This document shows, piece by piece, positions 53,785 through 62,476 of a stretch of DNA of 64,000 nucleotides; position 1 is the stretch's first letter; every line of letters starts with the position of its first letter. The DNA comes from Chitinophaga skermanii. Lineage in GTDB: Bacteria > Bacteroidota > Bacteroidia > Chitinophagales > Chitinophagaceae. A program made the translations under genes and the position numbers. The stretch is from assembly GCF_003259335.1 (NCBI RefSeq), contig NZ_QLLL01000005.1:248001-312000 (forward strand), in the 5' to 3' direction. The notes below the pieces were generated by a model. That model saw nothing but the letters and a program-made list of their open reading frames with translations. It made no database searches and had not been told where the DNA came from.

Positions 53785-53890
53785 ATATTCGACATATATT
53801 CCCCTTCGTGTTGCTAATAAGTAGGGATATATGCGCTATATTTTGCAGTGTATTTGCATTTATACCTGTTATTAGGGTAGGGGCAAACAA

Positions 53891-53920
53891 AAAGGCATCC
53901 CATTTAGATGAGATGCCCTT
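53891..53920 (-). terminator. Terminator of glnS (minus strand)
   Basis: GGCATC / GATGCC stem-loop with flanking A/T pairs, followed by TTTTTG on the minus strand. Confidence 0.7.
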
Positions 53921-53941
53921 TATATTTTTTACCAGTAAATT

Positions 53942-55606
53942 TTAGTGTTTGCTTTCTTTTGCCCAAGTATCTTTCAACGTAACGGTACGGTTGAATACAA
54001 GTGCGCCAGGTTTACTATCTGGATCTACTGCGAAGTAGCCTTTACGTAAGAACTGGAAGCGGTCGCCTAATTGTGCTTTCGCCAAAGCAGGCTCGATGTA
54101 CGCTTTCTCTACTATGTGTAAAGAATCTGGGTTGATGAAGTCTTTGAAATCGCCTTCTTCAGCCGCCGGGTTTTCTACTTTAAACAAGCGATCGTACAGG
54201 CGTACTTCTGCTGTTTCGGCGTGTGCGGCACTTACCCAGTGGATGGTACCTTTTACGTTAATACCGCTGGTGTCGCTGCCGCTTTTGCTTTCTGGGATGT
54301 AAGAACAGTAAATCGTAGTAACGTTACCGTTTTCATCTTTCTCAAAGCTTTCGCATTTTACGATGTAAGCGTGTTTTAAACGTACGCTAAGACCAACACC
54401 TAAACGGAAGAATTTCTTCGGCGGGTTTTCCATGAAGTCTTCGCGCTCGATGTACAATGTATTCGAGAACGGGATTTCGCGTGAACCACCGTTTGGATCT
54501 TCGGGGTTGTTTTCACCGTTTAATATTTCAGTTTTACCTGCTTCGTAGTTCGTAATTACTAACTTAATAGGATCTAATACAGCCATTACACGGTTGGCCG
54601 TTTTGTTCAATTCTTCACGAATACAGAACTCCAACAAGCTTAAATCGATCAAGTTGTCGCGCTTTGCAATACCGATTCTTTCACAAAACTCGCGGATACT
54701 CGCAGCTGTATAACCTTTTCTTCTAAAACCACTAATCGTAGGCATACGCGGATCGTCCCAACCAGTAACGGTTCCTTCTTGTACCAATTGCAATAATTTA
54801 CGTTTGCTCATCACCGTATAAGAAAGGTTCAAACGGGCAAATTCGTATTGGTGAGAAGGGAATATATCTAATTCTTTAATGAACCAATCGTATAAAGGAC
54901 GGTGCGGAATGAACTCCAACGTACAAACAGAGTGGGTAATTTTCTCGATACTATCACTTTGACCATGGGCAAAATCATACATCGGGTAAATACACCATTT
55001 GTCGCCCGTGCGGTGGTGATGTGCATGCTTAATACGGTACATGATAGGATCACGCAACAACATGTTGGGCGATGCTAAATCCACCTTTGCACGTAATACC
55101 ATGGCACCATCAGGGTGCTTGCCATCTTTCATTTCGCGGAATAACTGTAAGTTTTCTTCCACGCTACGGCTGCGCGCAGGTGTAGGTTTACCTACTGTAG
55201 TAGGTGTGCCTTTGAAAGTAGCAATTTGTTCAGGTGTAGATTCATCTACATACGCTAATCCTTTCTGGATCAACGTTTCGGCATAAATATATAACTGATC
55301 AAAATAGTCAGAAGCAAATAAAACTTCGTTCCACTGGAAGCCCATCCATTTAACGTCTTCCATAATGGATTCTACGTATTCAACATCCTCCTTTACAGGG
55401 TTGGTATCGTCGAAACGTAAGTTGGTTAAGCCATTGTATTTCTGGGCTAAACCGAAGTTGAGGCATATAGATTTAGCGTGACCAATATGTAAATATCCAT
55501 TTGGTTCAGGTGGGAAACGTGTGTGTACACGACCTCCATTCACGCCGTTGGCAATGTCTTCTTCAATAATTTGTTCTAGAAAATTAAGTGATCTTTCTTC
55601 GCTCAT
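53942..55606 (-). CDS. glnS: Glutaminyl-tRNA synthetase
   Basis: Charges tRNA-Gln. A 554-residue class I synthetase with HIGH motif [17 protein letters not shown], the KMSKS-type motif [10 protein letters not shown], and LRFDDTNP. The C-terminal half is the beta-barrel anticodon-binding domain. Length and motifs are complete. With gltX nearby, charging of Glu and Gln tRNAs is direct in this organism, not through an amidotransferase for Gln. Confidence 0.97.
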   Translation of the reverse strand: MSEERSLNFLEQIIEEDIANGVNGGRVHTRFPPEPNGYLHIGHAKSICLNFGLAQKYNGLTNLRFDDTNPVKEDVEYVESIMEDVKWMGFQWNEVLFASDYFDQLYIYAETLIQKGLAYVDESTPEQIATFKGTPTTVGKPTPARSRSVEENLQLFREMKDGKHPDGAMVLRAKVDLASPNMLLRDPIMYRIKHAHHHRTGDKWCIYPMYDFAHGQSDSIEKITHSVCTLEFIPHRPLYDWFIKELDIFPSHQYEFARLNLSYTVMSKRKLLQLVQEGTVTGWDDPRMPTISGFRRKGYTAASIREFCERIGIAKRDNLIDLSLLEFCIREELNKTANRVMAVLDPIKLVITNYEAGKTEILNGENNPEDPNGGSREIPFSNTLYIEREDFMENPPKKFFRLGVGLSVRLKHAYIVKCESFEKDENGNVTTIYCSYIPESKSGSDTSGINVKGTIHWVSAAHAETAEVRLYDRLFKVENPAAEEGDFKDFINPDSLHIVEKAYIEPALAKAQLGDRFQFLRKGYFAVDPDSKPGALVFNRTVTLKDTWAKESKH

Positions 55607-55743
55607 ATATTTAATTTACCGAATTGCAAATGTAATATAAAGTATGTTTTCGAAAATGCAGTGGCCACACGGTTTTTCAATAAACTACCGGCCTGCAAGT
55701 GTTCACGATAGCCAAAATAAGTTACATTTACAGCAATAATTCA

Positions 55744-56172
55744 ATGCAAATAATGGTCAACCAATTGAATAGACCCATCAGGGTATTAGTAGCAAAAGTA
55801 GGGCTCGACGGCCACGATAGGGGTGCAAAAGTAATTGCTGCCGCCCTTCGCGACGCGGGTATGGAGGTGATTTATACAGGACTTCGTCAAACACCAGAAA
55901 TGGTAGTAAATGCCGCTTTACAAGAGGATGTTGACGCCATCGGGGTAAGTATTCTTTCCGGGGCGCATATGACAGTATTCCCTAAATTGATCCAGCTGAT
56001 GAAAGAAAAGGGTATGAACGACGTGCTATTAACTGGCGGCGGCATCATCCCGGAAGCTGATATGCAAGAATTGTATGCCTTAGGCGTTGGAAAACTCTTC
56101 CCGCCGGGTACTAATACTTCCGATATTGCCAAATATATCGGCGAATGGACAATTGAACACAGGGACTTTTAA
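55744..56172 (+). CDS. Free-standing cobalamin-binding domain protein (methylmalonyl-CoA mutase C-terminal type)
   Basis: A 142-residue protein consisting only of the B12-binding domain. The signature [14 protein letters not shown] provides the Asp-x-His-x-x-Gly motif whose His coordinates cobalt; SILSGAHM and LLTGGGIIP also match. In related systems such a small subunit joins a separate mutase catalytic subunit (isobutyryl- or methylmalonyl-CoA mutase). No catalytic subunit is in the window. ATG at 55744 or 55753 could be the start. Confidence 0.85.
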   Translation: MQIMVNQLNRPIRVLVAKVGLDGHDRGAKVIAAALRDAGMEVIYTGLRQTPEMVVNAALQEDVDAIGVSILSGAHMTVFPKLIQLMKEKGMNDVLLTGGGIIPEADMQELYALGVGKLFPPGTNTSDIAKYIGEWTIEHRDF

Positions 56173-56231
56173 ATACTAAAACAATAGATTATTTTTATAG
56201 GGCATCCCATTTAACGCTTAAAATCCCTATA

Positions 56232-56978
56232 ATGTTAAAAGCCATTTTACCATTTTTAGCCCTGCTTGGCCTGTCTACAATGACCATGGCCAACAATTCC
56301 ACCGCATCCACGTATGAAGAAATGCCCGGCGATACAGCCGTGCCTTCTAAGCACCACTTATCTGTAGGTGTAAATTTAGGTAACGTCGATTTCGGAACTT
56401 ATAAAGGGTATGATCCTCCATATAAGTACAAAACCTTATCACCTACGCATTGGCTCACCCAAGTGCGCGTAAATTATCATTACGACTTGAGTCGTCAATG
56501 GGGCTTATTTACTGGTGCTAGCTTGTCGAAAGTAAGGTTTCAATATGAATCCGATAACAACCCATATGTAAAGCACAGGGTTGAATGGGATTACACGGCC
56601 GTGGGTGTACCATTAGCGGTTAAATTCGGCAATATGCTAAAAGATAAGTACGTGTATGCTGGGGCACAGTTTGATTATGCCTTTAAATGCAACTTTGCAC
56701 AGTACTTCGATAATAAACTACAATCTCGTCGTAGTGGCGATAAAATAAGCGATCAAATTGGTGGTTTTAAGCCATCGTTAATTGTAGGTATACGGGCTGT
56801 GAGCATTGTTGGGATTCGATTCCAATATTACCCGCAAAATTTCTTACATCGTGATTACGAGGAACAAGCTTGGGAATATATAGATCAACCATATAAAGAT
56901 GTTACCAGTAAAGTGATGTCGGTAGCTCTAACGATAGATTTAGGCCGAAACTTCGTGCAATCGGTGTTCAAAAAATAA
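56232..56978 (+). CDS. Outer-membrane beta-barrel protein, paralogue 1
   Basis: A 248-residue protein with a signal peptide (MLKAILPFLALLGLSTMTMA). The mature part is a run of alternating beta-strands, e.g. HLSVGVNLGNVDFG, WGLFTGASLSKVRFQYE, VGVPLAVKFGNMLKDKYVYA, FQYYPQNFLHRDY. It resembles small PorT/OmpW-type barrels of Bacteroidota. The next two genes share the same strand pattern and the YYPQNF/YWPQNF/YYPNNF motif. Confidence 0.75.
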   Translation: MLKAILPFLALLGLSTMTMANNSTASTYEEMPGDTAVPSKHHLSVGVNLGNVDFGTYKGYDPPYKYKTLSPTHWLTQVRVNYHYDLSRQWGLFTGASLSKVRFQYESDNNPYVKHRVEWDYTAVGVPLAVKFGNMLKDKYVYAGAQFDYAFKCNFAQYFDNKLQSRRSGDKISDQIGGFKPSLIVGIRAVSIVGIRFQYYPQNFLHRDYEEQAWEYIDQPYKDVTSKVMSVALTIDLGRNFVQSVFKK

Positions 56979-57092
56979 AAGCCTTGCCTAGTAAGTGTTT
57001 CAAGATAATTTGAACTTTTTTTACTGCATTTTGCAACTTTTTATTTGGCCGGTCGTCTCTATATAAATGACCCTTTAAAAAGCAAGCTATTT

Positions 57093-57881
57093 ATGAAGAA
57101 ATACTACATATTAGGCACATTGATGATGATGTTGGCAATACCATTTGCATCCCATGCCCAAGAAGAGAACAAGAGTGATTCAACTAAACCAAAGAAACGC
57201 GTTTTACATATTGGAAGTGACGACGACCGTGATTATACTCCCCGTAAACCAGCAAAAACGTATTTCACTTTAGCAGGTGATGTGGGTATGTTATCGTTCT
57301 CTAAAGTAGAAGAATCGGGCGATCAAATCAGCTCTGTACCTCGTTTTACGGCATTTTTGCAATTAGGCCTTCATTACCATATTAACTTCTCTAAGAAAGT
57401 AGGTATCTTCACAGGTGGTGATATTAAGAACTTGGGATTCATTGCGAAAGATGAGCCAGGTGTAAAAGTTAAGCGCCGTGTATTCACCTTGGGTGTGCCA
57501 TTGGCATTCAAAGTGGGAGATATGAATGGTTCTAATTATTTCTACTTCGGTGGCCAATACGATTTGGCATTGAATTATAAAGAGAAAGTATTTATCGACG
57601 GTAAGAAATCACAGAAGTTCAATGAGTGGTTCAGTGATCGTACGCCGTTATTAATGCCTTCTGTATTTGTGGGCTACAGGTTTAACCAATTCTTTGGTTT
57701 GAAAGTACAATACTGGCCACAAAACTTCATGAACCAAGATTTTACATTGCATAAAGTACCAGCCGGTGGCGTTTCCCAACCATATGCAAACTACGAAGCA
57801 AGAGTAGGTGCCGTTACTGTGAATTGGGATTTTGGTTCTGCTGTAAGAACGAAGATTTATACGAAGTATAAGCAACATTAA
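57093..57881 (+). CDS. Outer-membrane beta-barrel protein, paralogue 2
   Basis: A 262-residue protein with a signal peptide (MKKYYILGTLMMMLAIPFAS) ending near SHAQ, then an acidic/basic linker (ENKSDSTKPKKRV) and the barrel: HYHINFSKKVGIFTGGDIKN, FTLGVPLAFKVGDMNG, VQYWPQNFMNQDF. Closely similar to the third copy, sharing EWFSDRTP/EWFSNRTP and RRVFTLGVPL/RRVLTLAVPL. Followed by a strong terminator. Confidence 0.78.
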   Translation: MKKYYILGTLMMMLAIPFASHAQEENKSDSTKPKKRVLHIGSDDDRDYTPRKPAKTYFTLAGDVGMLSFSKVEESGDQISSVPRFTAFLQLGLHYHINFSKKVGIFTGGDIKNLGFIAKDEPGVKVKRRVFTLGVPLAFKVGDMNGSNYFYFGGQYDLALNYKEKVFIDGKKSQKFNEWFSDRTPLLMPSVFVGYRFNQFFGLKVQYWPQNFMNQDFTLHKVPAGGVSQPYANYEARVGAVTVNWDFGSAVRTKIYTKYKQH

Positions 57882-57906
57882 TATTGAGCATTGTAATAAG
57901 ACGAAG

Positions 57907-57940
57907 AACGCCCGGGATGCAAGCATGCCCGGGCGTTTTC
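57907..57940 (+). terminator. Intrinsic terminator between barrel genes
   Basis: Perfect 10-bp stem AACGCCCGGG / CCCGGGCGTT, then TTTTC. Confidence 0.85.
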
Positions 57941-57966
57941 GTGCAAATAACCTAACAAAAATACCC

Positions 57967-58737
57967 ATGAAACACATTCTTTTACTATGCCTATGCACTA
58001 TGTGCACCCTCTGTAGCCAAGCCCAAAACGATAGCATTCTTCATGGTCCTCGCCATTATTACGATACAACTACCTATTGTTATGATTCAGTAGCTGGGTA
58101 TAAAAAAGCATATTTTACTTTTTTAGTAAACTTGGTATCCTTCCAAGAGCAAAAGGTAGAAGTAAACAAAGAAATGGTTGGTAATACCACGCGTAGCATG
58201 ATGTTCCGTATTGGTACACGCTTTCATTACGATATGCATAAACATATTGGGCTATTGAGCGGCGTGGAGTTTGGCAACTTGGGTACTGTATTTCATGAAG
58301 AAACAACCAATGATAAAATCAAACGGCGAGTATTAACATTAGCAGTACCACTAGGTATTAAGCTAGGGAACCTAGAAAAAGGCAATTACATTTTTGGTGG
58401 GTATCAACTCGATTTTGCCTTCAACTACCGCGAAAAACGCTACCATGATGGTCATAGAACTTCGTATAACGAATGGTTTAGCAACCGAACGCCAGCTATT
58501 ATGCCGTCTTACTATTTTGGCTATACTACTTGGAATATGGGGGTGAAAATTCAATATTATCCCAATAACTTTTTCAATACCCGTTACACCAACCCCGAAG
58601 AGCTTGTGCCAACCCCGTATACAAACTACCGCGCAACTATTGGTGCAATCACATTTTTCTTTGAACTAGGTACCAACAAAAAATATAAACACATCGTTGC
58701 TCCTAACGGCCACCATCATCACCGCCACTATCTTTAA
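57967..58737 (+). CDS. Outer-membrane beta-barrel protein, paralogue 3
   Basis: A 256-residue protein; signal peptide MKHILLLCLCTMCTLCSQAQ. Strands similar to the previous gene (FHYDMHKHIGLLSGVEFGNL, RRVLTLAVPLGIKLGNLEKG, IQYYPNNFFNTRY) and a His-rich C-terminus (HHHHRHYL-like), which could bind metal. No function known. Confidence 0.75.
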   Translation: MKHILLLCLCTMCTLCSQAQNDSILHGPRHYYDTTTYCYDSVAGYKKAYFTFLVNLVSFQEQKVEVNKEMVGNTTRSMMFRIGTRFHYDMHKHIGLLSGVEFGNLGTVFHEETTNDKIKRRVLTLAVPLGIKLGNLEKGNYIFGGYQLDFAFNYREKRYHDGHRTSYNEWFSNRTPAIMPSYYFGYTTWNMGVKIQYYPNNFFNTRYTNPEELVPTPYTNYRATIGAITFFFELGTNKKYKHIVAPNGHHHHRHYL

Positions 58738-58761
58738 ATAACACGTAACTAATTGCTGTGG

Positions 58762-58795
58762 CCCCGTGAGAATGCTTGTCAACATCCTCACGGGG
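58762..58795 (+). terminator. Stem-loop after the third barrel gene
   Basis: Perfect 9-bp stem CCCCGTGAG / CTCACGGGG with a 16-base loop; no clear T run, so termination is not certain. Confidence 0.5.
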
Positions 58796-58879
58796 ATTGC
58801 TCATTTTAAGAAACCTGGCTTTTATCACCTTCCAACCCTGCAAAAAAGCCTAAATTTAGCAACACAAAACATACACCTT

Positions 58880-59656
58880 ATGTACGAAACTCTCAGCACG
58901 CAGCTAAGCGAAGGGATTTTTATCATTACGATCAACAGGCCCAGCAAGATGAATGCGCTGAATGCTACCGTTATGTCGGAATTAGCATTGGCGATCGATG
59001 AAGTTTATACCAATAAAGACATTAAAAGCGCCATCATTACCGGTTCCGGTGAGAAAGCATTTGTAGCCGGTGCAGATATTAGCGAATTTTTGTCGCTAAC
59101 AACCACGCAGGGTGCAGAATTGGCGAAAAAGGGACATGTTGTGTTCCAACGTATTGAAGAATGTCCGAAGCCTGTAGTAGCGGCCGTAAATGGCTTTGCA
59201 TTGGGCGGCGGATGTGAATTAGCCATGGCTTGTCATTTTAGAGTGGCAGCCGAGAACGCGAAATTTGGTCAACCGGAAGTGAACTTGGGTATAATCCCCG
59301 GGTATGGCGGCACACAGCGCTTGGTGCAGTTAATTGGAAAGGGAAAAGCGATGGAGTTGATGATGACGGCGGACATGATCGACGCGGGAGAGGCTTATAC
59401 ATTGGGCTTAGTGAACCATGTAGTGCGTTTGGAAGAGCTATTGCCAAAAGCAACGAGTATTTTACAGAAAATCCATACCAAGGCGCCATTAGCCATTGCA
59501 AAAGTGGTGAAGTGCGTGAATGCCTATTATAAAACGGGTGTTGACGGCTTCGAAACGGAAGTGACAGAATTCGCGGAATGCTTCGCTACGAAAGACATGC
59601 AAGAAGGAGCCACCGCATTTGTAGAAAAAAGAAAAGCAAACTTTATAGGAGAATAA
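58880..59656 (+). CDS. Enoyl-CoA hydratase/isomerase family (crotonase)
   Basis: Adds water to 2-enoyl-CoA in beta-oxidation or a related step. A 258-residue crotonase. Visible: INRPSKMNALN, the oxyanion-hole AFVAGADISEF, the GFALGGGCELAMAC segment, and FGQPEVNLGIIPGYGGTQRL with the two catalytic Glu of hydratases (Glu in GGGCELA and in GQPEV). ATG at 58880 gives the normal length; the frame extends further upstream. Confidence 0.9.
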   Translation: MYETLSTQLSEGIFIITINRPSKMNALNATVMSELALAIDEVYTNKDIKSAIITGSGEKAFVAGADISEFLSLTTTQGAELAKKGHVVFQRIEECPKPVVAAVNGFALGGGCELAMACHFRVAAENAKFGQPEVNLGIIPGYGGTQRLVQLIGKGKAMELMMTADMIDAGEAYTLGLVNHVVRLEELLPKATSILQKIHTKAPLAIAKVVKCVNAYYKTGVDGFETEVTEFAECFATKDMQEGATAFVEKRKANFIGE

Positions 59657-59752
59657 AGCGGCTACAAGCCTGTGCGCAAATATGAAAATTAAAGTTTATG
59701 TCATAGGATTTTGCTTTAATTGGCGTAGGTTTGTAACCCAAAAATTAAGCAT

Positions 59753-61150
59753 ATGGATTTCAGAATAGAGAAAGATACGATGGGAGAGGTGAAAGTGCCT
59801 GCCAATGCATATTATGGCGCACAAACCCAACGTTCTGTTGAAAATTTCAAAATCGCGCAAGACATCAACCGCATGCCGAAAGAGATCGTGAAGGCATTCG
59901 CTTACTTAAAGAAAGCGGCGGCATTAACGAACCAAGATGCAGGCATCTTGCCAGCAGAAAAAGCAGCATTGATCGGTAAAGTATGCGACGAAATTCTCGA
60001 AGGTAAACTCGACGATCAATTCCCATTGGTAGTTTGGCAAACCGGTTCTGGTACACAATCGAACATGAACGTGAATGAAGTGATCGCTTACCGTGGTCAC
60101 GTGTTGAATGGTGGTTCGTTGACCGACAAAGAAAAATTCTTAGCACCAAACGATGATGTAAACAAATCACAATCATCAAACGATACATTCCCAACAGCTA
60201 TGCACATTGCTGCATACAAAATGTTGTTGGAAACAACCATCCCAGGTATCAAAAAATTACGTGATACTTTAGATGCAAAAGCGAAAGCTTACATGCACGT
60301 TGTGAAAATCGGTCGTACCCACTTCATGGACGCTACACCGCTTACACTCGGACAAGAAATCTCTGGCTACGTATCACAATTAGATCATGGTTTACGCGCG
60401 ATCAATAATACATTGGCGCACTTAAGCGAATTAGCTTTGGGTGGAACAGCTGTTGGTACCGGTATTAACACACCAAAAGGTTACGCTGTAAACGTAGCAA
60501 AACACATCGCTACTTTAACAGGTTTACCATTCGTTACAGCAGAAAACAAATTCGAATCACTCGCAGCACACGATGCTATTGTTGAAGCACACGGTGCTTT
60601 GAAAACTGTAGCAGTTAGCTTGATGAAAATCGCGAATGATATTCGTATGCTAAGCTCTGGCCCACGCGCAGGTATCGGCGAAATCCATATCCCAGATAAC
60701 GAACCAGGTTCTTCTATCATGCCAGGTAAAGTAAACCCAACACAATGTGAAGCGTTAACAATGATTGCTGCACAAGTGTTAGGTAACGACGTAGCTATCA
60801 ACATCGGCGGCGCAACCGGTCATTTTGAATTGAACGTATTCAAACCAATGATGATCTACAACTTCTTGCACTCTGCAAGATTGATTGGTGAAGGTTGTGT
60901 TAGCTTTAACGATAAATGCGCTGAAGGTATCGAACCAATTGAAGCAAACATCAAAAAACACGTAGAAAATTCTTTGATGTTAGTAACCGCTTTAAACCCG
61001 TACATCGGTTATTACAAAGCAGCTGAAATTGCACAAAAAGCCCACAAAGAAGGCACAACGTTAAAAGAAATGGCCCTTAAATTAGGCTATGTAACGAGCG
61101 AAGACTTCGACAAATGGATCGATCCATTATCAATGGTAGGTGAACTCTAG
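59753..61150 (+). CDS. fumC: Class II fumarate hydratase
   Basis: Interconverts fumarate and malate in the TCA cycle. A 465-residue protein of the aspartase/fumarase superfamily. Motifs: [43 protein letters not shown], and the signature [16 protein letters not shown] (catalytic Ser/Lys loop). The family includes aspartase, but NVNEV and the length favour fumarase. A strong terminator follows. Confidence 0.94.
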   Translation: MDFRIEKDTMGEVKVPANAYYGAQTQRSVENFKIAQDINRMPKEIVKAFAYLKKAAALTNQDAGILPAEKAALIGKVCDEILEGKLDDQFPLVVWQTGSGTQSNMNVNEVIAYRGHVLNGGSLTDKEKFLAPNDDVNKSQSSNDTFPTAMHIAAYKMLLETTIPGIKKLRDTLDAKAKAYMHVVKIGRTHFMDATPLTLGQEISGYVSQLDHGLRAINNTLAHLSELALGGTAVGTGINTPKGYAVNVAKHIATLTGLPFVTAENKFESLAAHDAIVEAHGALKTVAVSLMKIANDIRMLSSGPRAGIGEIHIPDNEPGSSIMPGKVNPTQCEALTMIAAQVLGNDVAINIGGATGHFELNVFKPMMIYNFLHSARLIGEGCVSFNDKCAEGIEPIEANIKKHVENSLMLVTALNPYIGYYKAAEIAQKAHKEGTTLKEMALKLGYVTSEDFDKWIDPLSMVGEL

Positions 61151-61173
61151 TAGTACTACTGCATATAATTTCG

Positions 61174-61208
61174 AAAGCCCACTCTACATGTAGAGTGGGC
61201 TTTTTAGA
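61174..61208 (+). terminator. Intrinsic terminator after fumC
   Basis: Perfect 13-bp stem AAAGCCCACTCTA / TAGAGTGGGCTTT with a CATG loop and T run. Confidence 0.92.
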
Positions 61209-61348
61209 TTTTGGTTGACGAAATAGTAAAAACTTGCTCGTGTATGGTGCGTTAAATTTTCGTATAAATTTTCGTTTAAACAACTTAGCCTGCAAAAGCA
61301 GGCTAACTAATAAACCTATTAATGGAAAAGTGAACAGACAAGATAAGA

Positions 61349-62323
61349 TTATTTCTGTAAATACAATAGCAATATTGTACGCAGGCTCAAAATAATTACT
61401 AATACGCCTACCATAATCATCAATGGTTTGCGCTTCACTTTGCGTACTAAAATTGCCGCAAAAGGAGAGGCAATCACGCCACCAATCACTAAACCAACAA
61501 TCACTTGCCAACTGGCAACGCCATTAAAGAGTAAGAAAGTACCCGCACTTGCTAATGAAATAAAGAATTCTGCAGCATTCACAGAACCAATGGTGTAATG
61601 CACGGTTCTACCCTTGCTGAGTAATGTAGAAGTTACGATTGGGCCCCAACCGCCACCACCGATGGCATCCATGAACCCGCCGAAGAAGGCGAGTGGACCG
61701 AGGCGTTTTATTTTTGTTTTTGTTTGTTTCTTTTTGAAAGCCTTTTTAAGAATAATGATACCCAAGATCATCAAATATGCACTCATAAAGGGTTTTATTA
61801 CATCACCATCTATCTTATCCGAGAGTAAATAAGCACCAATTACAGCGCCTAGCATACCTGGAATTAATAAATAGAGGAATAATTTCTTATTCACATTGCC
61901 CAGTTTGAAGTGCGCAATCCCAGAAGCGCCGGTTGTAAAAACCTCTGCAACGTGTACGCTCGTGCTGGTAATTGCAGGCGGAACACCCATACCCAGCAAC
62001 ATAGATGAGGAGGAAGCACCATAGGCCATACCCAAAGCACCATCTATAATTTGGGCCACTAAACCAACACCAATAAAGAAAAACAACTTCTCAGTAAACA
62101 CATTCGATAAGGTTTCGTGGATCATACTTTGCGTAGCCGGCGTTATACCGAATATGTAAGTAAACCACAAAGCCGCCACCACAACAGCGATGCCTACAGC
62201 CAGGATGATCCAAAGCCAGTACTTTTTCTTATTGTCGGCATTTACGAGGTCGATCAATACCTCCTGCGTTTCTAACGAAGCAGGAGAGTTTTCGATCTTT
62301 TCTATGTAGTCGTTGTGTGACAT
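61349..62323 (-). CDS. TauE/SafE-family permease
   Basis: A 324-residue inner-membrane protein with 7-8 hydrophobic helices. The family is proposed to export sulfite or sulfonates. Visible repeats: AQIIDGALGMAYGASSSSML and FGGFMDAIGGGGWGPIVTS (the paired Gly-rich DxxxGxG half-sites of this family). The N-terminal ~45 residues are soluble. It ends near 61349; a 9-bp stem-loop (TTAGCCTGC / GCAGGCTAA) lies at 61285-61306. Confidence 0.87.
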   Translation of the reverse strand: MSHNDYIEKIENSPASLETQEVLIDLVNADNKKKYWLWIILAVGIAVVVAALWFTYIFGITPATQSMIHETLSNVFTEKLFFFIGVGLVAQIIDGALGMAYGASSSSMLLGMGVPPAITSTSVHVAEVFTTGASGIAHFKLGNVNKKLFLYLLIPGMLGAVIGAYLLSDKIDGDVIKPFMSAYLMILGIIILKKAFKKKQTKTKIKRLGPLAFFGGFMDAIGGGGWGPIVTSTLLSKGRTVHYTIGSVNAAEFFISLASAGTFLLFNGVASWQVIVGLVIGGVIASPFAAILVRKVKRKPLMIMVGVLVIILSLRTILLLYLQK

Positions 62324-62421
62324 GTATATATTTAATATGGTATTGTAGTATAGTCTATAGAGATTGTAGACTAAAGATAGTGGGAAATTGTTTCCTATGC
62401 AAATATTTTCGACGAGTTAGT

Positions 62422-62460
62422 AAAAAAAAATAGCGAGAACGGGGTGTCTGTTCTCGCTAT
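62422..62460 (-). terminator. Intrinsic terminator of the TonB-dependent receptor gene
   Basis: Perfect 11-bp stem ATAGCGAGAAC / GTTCTCGCTAT with a 9-base loop; nine T residues follow on the minus strand. Confidence 0.92.
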
Positions 62461-62476
62461 GAATGGTTGGTTAAAT

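Larger units (their letters stand above)
53042..53941. other. Non-coding region between gltX and glnS
   Basis: About 900 bases with no gene I can support. It holds three arrays of 11-bp direct repeats (53464-53518, 53540-53583, 53719-53784), paired CGACAAAAT segments flanking the first two arrays (53411-53420 and 53585-53594), and a stem-loop at 53891 that ends glnS. Open frames here are short and follow the repeats on both strands. Confidence 0.55.

Noticed and set aside
53437-53890. Protein-coding genes in the gltX-glnS gap
   Set aside because: Several overlapping frames are open on both strands because an 11-bp repeat cycles through all frames; none has recognisable composition or a start signal.
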